Source: an uncultured Lachnospiraceae bacterium (GTDB lineage Bacteria; Bacillota; Clostridia; Lachnospirales; Lachnospiraceae). Taken from it: a DNA stretch of 27,241 bases. Where the stretch lies: positions 1-27,241 of the forward strand of contig USSP01000001.1 in assembly GCA_900557385.1 (NCBI GenBank). Reading direction: 5' to 3'. Shown piece after piece: positions 23,717 to 27,241 of this stretch; position 1 is the stretch's first letter, and every line of letters starts with the position of its first letter. The translations under genes were made by a program, and so were the position numbers. A model generated the notes under the pieces. That model was not told the DNA's origin. It ran no database searches and saw nothing but the letters and a program-made list of their open reading frames with translations.

Positions 23717-24808
23717 ATGGCTGACACAAGTATAAAAAAGGTTAAGCGTTCACGTATCTCCCTTTGGGTTGAAAAATTCAAAGCGGCAGACAAGGACGAC
23801 AAAAAAAGATTAATTACAGATTTATTATTTAACAACGCAATGTATATCATCATTGCAATAGCGGTGATTTTTATTGCAATCAAGGTTCCGGCATTTTTGA
23901 GCGTATCGTCAATAGTTAATATTGTTTCGCTCACCGCCGCAAAGCTTCCGATTGCTTTGGGTATTGCAGGCTGTATCGTATTAACAGGTACGGATATTTC
24001 GGCAGGCCGATGTGTAGGTCTTACCGCCTGCGTTGCGGCTTCGCTTTTGCAAATGACAGGCTATGCCAACAAAATGTTCCCAAATCTTAATACAATGCCG
24101 CTTTGGATTGTATTTCTTGCAGTAATTGCAATCGGCGCAGTTGTTGGCCTTGTAAACGGATTTTTTGTTGCTAAGTTTAAGCTTCATCCGTTTATAGTTA
24201 CTCTTTCAACCCAGCTTATTGTATTTGGTACTGTTCTTATGTACCTTATGATTGGCGGCAACAACGGTCAAACTCTTTCAGGTCTTGACTCGTCTTACAC
24301 AAGCTTTATCACCGGTACGCTTTTCAATGTCGGCGGTGTTGCCATTCCTAAATATGTTCTTTATTCCGCAATTTTAACAGCAATTATGTGGGTTATTTGG
24401 AATAAAACAAAGTTTGGCAAAAATATGTTTGCCGTAGGTTCAAACGAAGAAGCAGCAAGAGTATCGGGCGTAAATGTATTTATGACAATCTTAATGGTAT
24501 TTGTGCTTGCAGGTGTTATGTACGGTATCACAGGCTTTATTGAGGGCGCTCGTATTGCTTCTTGCTCTGCAAACACAGGTCTTAACTACGAATGTGACGC
24601 TATTGCGGCTTTCGTAATCGGCGGTGTATCATTTGTAGGCGGTACAGGTAAAATCAGCGGTATCGTTATCGGCGTACTTCTTTTGCAGATTATTTTTGCC
24701 GGTCTTAACTTTCTTTCCGTATCCGCAAATATGCTTTACATTATCAAAGGTGTAATCATTCTTGTTGCTTGCGCAATTGATATGAGAAAGTATCTCGCAA
24801 GAAGATAA
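23717..24808 (+). CDS. mglC: Galactose/methyl-galactoside ABC transporter permease MglC
   Basis: This 363-residue membrane protein starts at ATG 23717, 8 bases after AAGGAGG. A charged cytoplasmic N-terminus of ~45 residues precedes some nine to ten hydrophobic helices. Family landmarks of BPD_transp_2 permeases are clear: GIAGCIVLTGTDISAGRCVGL near the start, LVNGFFVAKFKLHPFIVTLSTQ in the middle, and the EAA-like cytoplasmic segment FAVGSNEEAARVSGVNV that contacts the ATPase, followed by GLNYECDAIAAFVIGGVSFVGGTGKISG. It forms the channel for the sugar bound by MglB. The gene is complete and lies between mglA and a small InlB-repeat protein gene. Confidence 0.95.
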   Translation: MADTSIKKVKRSRISLWVEKFKAADKDDKKRLITDLLFNNAMYIIIAIAVIFIAIKVPAFLSVSSIVNIVSLTAAKLPIALGIAGCIVLTGTDISAGRCVGLTACVAASLLQMTGYANKMFPNLNTMPLWIVFLAVIAIGAVVGLVNGFFVAKFKLHPFIVTLSTQLIVFGTVLMYLMIGGNNGQTLSGLDSSYTSFITGTLFNVGGVAIPKYVLYSAILTAIMWVIWNKTKFGKNMFAVGSNEEAARVSGVNVFMTILMVFVLAGVMYGITGFIEGARIASCSANTGLNYECDAIAAFVIGGVSFVGGTGKISGIVIGVLLLQIIFAGLNFLSVSANMLYIIKGVIILVACAIDMRKYLARR

Positions 24809-24843
24809 TAATTAACCACCGTTTTTGAAAGGCAGTGAAAAAT

Positions 24844-25212
24844 ATGAACGAAAACAACACAATAAATCTTAACACCGAAAGGAAACCCGGAGGACTTTAC
24901 CGAAACATAAAAATGTCTGTAAAAACGGCAGACAAGCTTATCCTTGTCGGAATTATCGTTCTTATCGCCTGTATGATTTTTGCGGTAAGTCATGCAGGAT
25001 TTACTGTCACATTCAATACAGACGGTGGCTCGCAAATAGATAATCAAAAGGTTATGTACGGTCAGCTTGTTGATGTTGAAGAAAATCCCGTTAAAGAGGG
25101 CTACACCTTTACGGGCTGGTATTTAGACAAGGATTGCACTAAGCAATTTGATATTAATAAAGACACCGTAAGCGACAGTCTGACTCTTTATTCGGGTTGG
25201 GAAAAGAAATAA
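24844..25212 (+). CDS. Small membrane protein with one InlB B-type (Flg_new) repeat, in the mgl operon
   Basis: The protein has 122 residues from ATG 24844; a GTG at 24835 is only 2 bases from AAAGG and less likely. About 33 polar residues, probably cytoplasmic, precede one membrane helix (LILVGIIVLIACMIFAVSHA). An outer domain of ~70 residues reads FTVTFNTDGGSQIDNQKVMYGQLVD...PVKEGYTFTGWYLDKDCTKQFDI...LTLYSGW. This is a single Listeria-Bacteroides/InlB B-repeat with its GYTFxGWY core, a beta-grasp fold usually found in tandem on large adhesins. Here one repeat stands alone on a membrane stub, 35 bases after mglC and before the operon terminator, so it is co-transcribed with the importer. The function is unknown; an accessory role in sugar capture or transporter assembly is a guess. 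Confidence 0.8.
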   Translation: MNENNTINLNTERKPGGLYRNIKMSVKTADKLILVGIIVLIACMIFAVSHAGFTVTFNTDGGSQIDNQKVMYGQLVDVEENPVKEGYTFTGWYLDKDCTKQFDINKDTVSDSLTLYSGWEKK

Positions 25213-25275
25213 AGAAAAAAGTTATATGTATTTTGCAAATGACAAATTAAGCATAACTTAATAAATATACAAAAA

Positions 25276-25323
25276 TAAGCCAATGCATGGGAATAAACGT
25301 CCTTTATGCATTGGCTTAATTTT
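25276..25323 (+). terminator. Terminator of the mgl operon
   Basis: A perfect 13-bp stem TAAGCCAATGCAT (25276-25288) / ATGCATTGGCTTA (25306-25318) is followed by ATTTT. It lies about 60 bases after the InlB-repeat gene. Confidence 0.88.
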
Positions 25324-25358
25324 ATTAAGGGAAATTTTTATTTTAAACGGCTTGTTTC

Positions 25359-25387
25359 TTGATATTGACACAATTATAATATATAAT
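25359..25387 (+). promoter_or_regulatory. SigA-type promoter of the PfkB-family kinase gene
   Basis: TTGATA (25359-25364), a 17-base spacer and a perfect TATAAT (25382-25387). This is the best-formed promoter of the right part and gives the kinase gene its own transcription unit. Confidence 0.75.
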
Positions 25388-25423
25388 TAAAACAAAACAG
25401 ATATATTAATTTAGGAGATAAAT

Positions 25424-26344
25424 ATGGGAGATAAAAATTTTATTGCCGGAATAGGCTGTACCAACGTTGACATTCTTTATTCGGGAATTGACAGATTGCC
25501 GAACGAGGGCGAAGAAATTTATGCAAAGCATTTTTCGCTTCAGCTCGGCGGCGGTGTTCCCGCAACGCTTATAAATCTCGGCAGGCTCGGGATTAAAACA
25601 AAAATTGCGACAGAGCTTGGAGATGATATTTTTTCAAACTATGCAAGGCAGGAATTTGAAAAATGCGGCGTGTCCCCTATTAATCTTTATAAAGGCGATG
25701 ACGATATTCCGCTTAATGTTACAAGCGCTATGATTACAAGCAGTGACAGAACATTTATGTCCTACGGTCACGGAAGCGTTGAGGCAACGCCCGATGCACT
25801 TGATGCGGCTTACAAAATGTGCACCGGCGCAAAGATAGTGATTATGCACACAGGCGGCTTTTTGCCTGTGTATAAAAAGCTTAAAAGCGAGGGCACAATG
25901 CTTGTTTTCGACTGCGGCTGGGACGATAATTTGAGCCTTGAAAACTACAAGGAGCATCTTGAGCTTGCCGATTATTACACTCCAAACCAAAAGGAAGCAC
26001 TTAAAATAACAGATACCGACACTCCGGAAAAAGCGGCTGACGTTTTATCAAATTATTTTGAAAAGGTTATTGTTAAGCTTGATAAAGACGGCTGCCTCGG
26101 AATGGAAAACGGAAAGAAATTTTATGTCAGTCAAGTTGACGATTTCAAGCACGTTGACTCAACAGGTGCAGGCGACGCATTCCTTGCTGGCTTTATTTAC
26201 GGCTTATACCACGAAAAAAGCTTTGAGGATTCAATCAAATTCGGCAATATTACAGGCGGAAAGTGCGTTACCAGCGTTGGTTGCTTAAGCTCATCTTGCA
26301 CCGAGCAGGAGCTTCTTGAAGTAAAGGAAAATTATTATAAATAA
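25424..26344 (+). CDS. PfkB/ribokinase-family sugar kinase
   Basis: This 306-residue cytoplasmic kinase has AGGAG before ATG 25424. The N-terminal sugar-binding part shows GIGCTNVDILYSGIDRLPNEGEE and LGGGVPATLINLGRLGIKTKIATELGDD, the first PfkB signature region with the GG motif. ADYYTPNQKEALKIT carries the phosphate-handling N-x-x-E. The second signature DSTGAGDAFLAGF (245-257) holds the anion-hole GAGD and catalytic Asp251. All key residues are present. The family phosphorylates ribose, fructose, nucleosides, ketodeoxygluconate and similar substrates, and the sequence does not settle which. Its place next to the mgl operon suggests a sugar taken up by it, although galactose itself is normally handled by GHMP kinases, not PfkB enzymes. 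Confidence 0.9.
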   Translation: MGDKNFIAGIGCTNVDILYSGIDRLPNEGEEIYAKHFSLQLGGGVPATLINLGRLGIKTKIATELGDDIFSNYARQEFEKCGVSPINLYKGDDDIPLNVTSAMITSSDRTFMSYGHGSVEATPDALDAAYKMCTGAKIVIMHTGGFLPVYKKLKSEGTMLVFDCGWDDNLSLENYKEHLELADYYTPNQKEALKITDTDTPEKAADVLSNYFEKVIVKLDKDGCLGMENGKKFYVSQVDDFKHVDSTGAGDAFLAGFIYGLYHEKSFEDSIKFGNITGGKCVTSVGCLSSSCTEQELLEVKENYYK

Positions 26345-26348
26345 GCAA

Positions 26349-26387
26349 AAGCCAACTAATCAAACGTTAGATTAGTCGGCTTATTTT
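26349..26387. terminator. Bidirectional terminator between convergent genes
   Basis: AAGCCAACTAATC (26349-26361) pairs with GATTAGTCGGCTT (26370-26382) with one mismatch, followed by ATTTT on the plus strand; the minus strand has TTTTG after it. It serves the kinase and the convergent amidohydrolase. Confidence 0.82.
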
Positions 26388-27241
26388 AATCATAATATTT
26401 ATCAAGCTCGTATTCGCATTTTTCGTATTTTTCAATCTTTGGCTCTTTATAAATTTTACCTCGGCAAACAACCATATATGGCTGAGATAGCGCACGAAAA
26501 TCATCAAGCGGATTTGAATTTGACACGAGGATATCGGCGCACTTGCCGACCTCGATACTGCCTGTAATATCATCAATTCCCAAAATTTTCGCATTATTGA
26601 GAGTGGCGGTATAAAGCGCAAAAGCAGGCGATACGCCGACGTTCTTTTCAAAATAATGAAGTTCACGCCACATATTATAATGGGTGGTATAGGGGCAGCC
26701 CGTATCTGTTCCCAGCCCGACGGTAATGCCGTTTTCAAGCGCTGTTTTTGAGCCTAAAATCATATTGTTATAAACAATGTTTGAATTATATTGCACCGCC
26801 TCGCTGATACCCAAGGTTTCACGTTCAAATTTTGCCATAGGAAGCGCAGGCGAAATTGTGCAAACCAAAACGGCATTGTGCTTTTTGAAAGCATCAATTT
26901 CCCTTTGGGTAAGAGTAGAGCCGTGCTCGATTGAATCAACTCCGTTTTCAACGGCACACCTTACACCCTCAGGGCTTTGAACGTGAGCAGCAACTTTAAC
27001 ACCGTAGCCGTGCGCCCTGTCACAGCAAGCCTTAATCATACCTGCCTTCATCATAAGCTTACCCGGCTCACCCTTAACCTTAGCGTCCATAACTCCGCCC
27101 GTAATCATCAATTTAATTAAATCTACGTTTTGACTTTTCAATTCGTCAACCATTTTGACTGCGTCCGCCACGGTTTGGGCAGGACGTGTAACAGAGCCTA
27201 CCATATGGCCGTTCGGCACGCCGATAGCAAAATTCGCTGAA
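26386..27241 (-). CDS. Metal-dependent amidohydrolase, C-terminal part (5' end outside window)
   Basis: The frame is open to the window edge on the minus strand, so the N-terminus, with the first HxH metal motif, is missing. The visible ~285 residues carry the rest of a TIM-barrel amidohydrolase site: Lys in VDLIKLMITGG (the carboxylated Lys type), His in KVAAHVQS, His in DSIEHGS, and the metal Asp in GLGTDTG. A small C-terminal beta-sandwich follows (GSIEVGKCADILVSNSNPLDDF). The KxMxTGG pattern with two later His residues points to the imidazolonepropionase-like/prolidase-like group that hydrolyses Xaa-Pro or Xaa-Arg dipeptides. The substrate is uncertain. The upstream end in this window (S-A-N-F-A-I-G-V-P) is consistent with the middle of the family domain. 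Confidence 0.88.
   Translation of the reverse strand, partial: SANFAIGVPNGHMVGSVTRPAQTVADAVKMVDELKSQNVDLIKLMITGGVMDAKVKGEPGKLMMKAGMIKACCDRAHGYGVKVAAHVQSPEGVRCAVENGVDSIEHGSTLTQREIDAFKKHNAVLVCTISPALPMAKFERETLGISEAVQYNSNIVYNNMILGSKTALENGITVGLGTDTGCPYTTHYNMWRELHYFEKNVGVSPAFALYTATLNNAKILGIDDITGSIEVGKCADILVSNSNPLDDFRALSQPYMVVCRGKIYKEPKIEKYEKCEYELDKYYD

Overview
The window looks like chromosomal DNA of an anaerobic gut-type Clostridia (Firmicutes). The signs are AGGAGG-type ribosome binding sites with AUG, GUG and UUG starts, Gram-positive surface proteins, YesMN two-component genes, lipoprotein sugar-binding proteins, and an mgl operon. The left ~19.2 kb reads like Lachnospiraceae (inference from gene families and codon use). 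The right ~8 kb, from inside the histidine kinase at about 19.2 kb, has clearly different codon use and reads like a second Clostridia lineage. There are no rRNA or tRNA genes, no CRISPR array and no intact insertion sequence.

Layout, left part. Bases 1-928 hold the 3' end of a membrane-anchored surface protein. An AraC regulator follows (1134-2014) with an apparent one-base frameshift near its start. Next is a secreted beta-helix-like repeat protein (2146-3930). An ECF sigma factor and a probable membrane anti-sigma factor with a propeller-like outer domain (4115-6182) sit behind an ECF-type promoter. An MNT/HEPN toxin-antitoxin-like pair (6308-7019) comes next; the HEPN protein has lost the His of its RNase motif. 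Bases 7020-8391 are a decayed zone with a truncated membrane protein, a HipA-kinase remnant and orphan hairpins.

Middle part. Two transport/hydrolase modules lie side by side. The first has an MFS exporter/importer and a CE1-like esterase, translationally coupled on the minus strand, and a divergent AraC regulator whose 3' end is frameshifted. The second has a LacI regulator and an MFS transporter on the plus strand, divergent from a large alpha/beta hydrolase fused to a polytopic membrane domain. Palindromic LacI-type operators lie between the divergent genes. A small remnant resembling the tail of Rpn/PD-(D/E)XK transposases lies between the modules.

Right part. A YesN-type response regulator overlaps a YesM-type histidine kinase, which overlaps a lipoprotein sugar-binding protein. 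A strong terminator follows, then mglB-mglA-mglC (galactose/methyl-galactoside-type ABC importer) and a small membrane protein with an InlB-type beta-grasp repeat, another terminator, a PfkB-family sugar kinase, and convergent to it the C-terminal part of an amidohydrolase. The expected logic is that the two-component system and lipoprotein sense an extracellular sugar, mglBAC imports it and the PfkB enzyme may phosphorylate a sugar or nucleoside.

The most important observation is the abrupt codon-use switch within the kinase gene, exactly at the conserved phospho-acceptor His motif. It means either a natural recombination between two syntenic sugar-sensing operons or a chimeric assembly. Until this is settled, the left and right parts should not be assumed to come from one genome.
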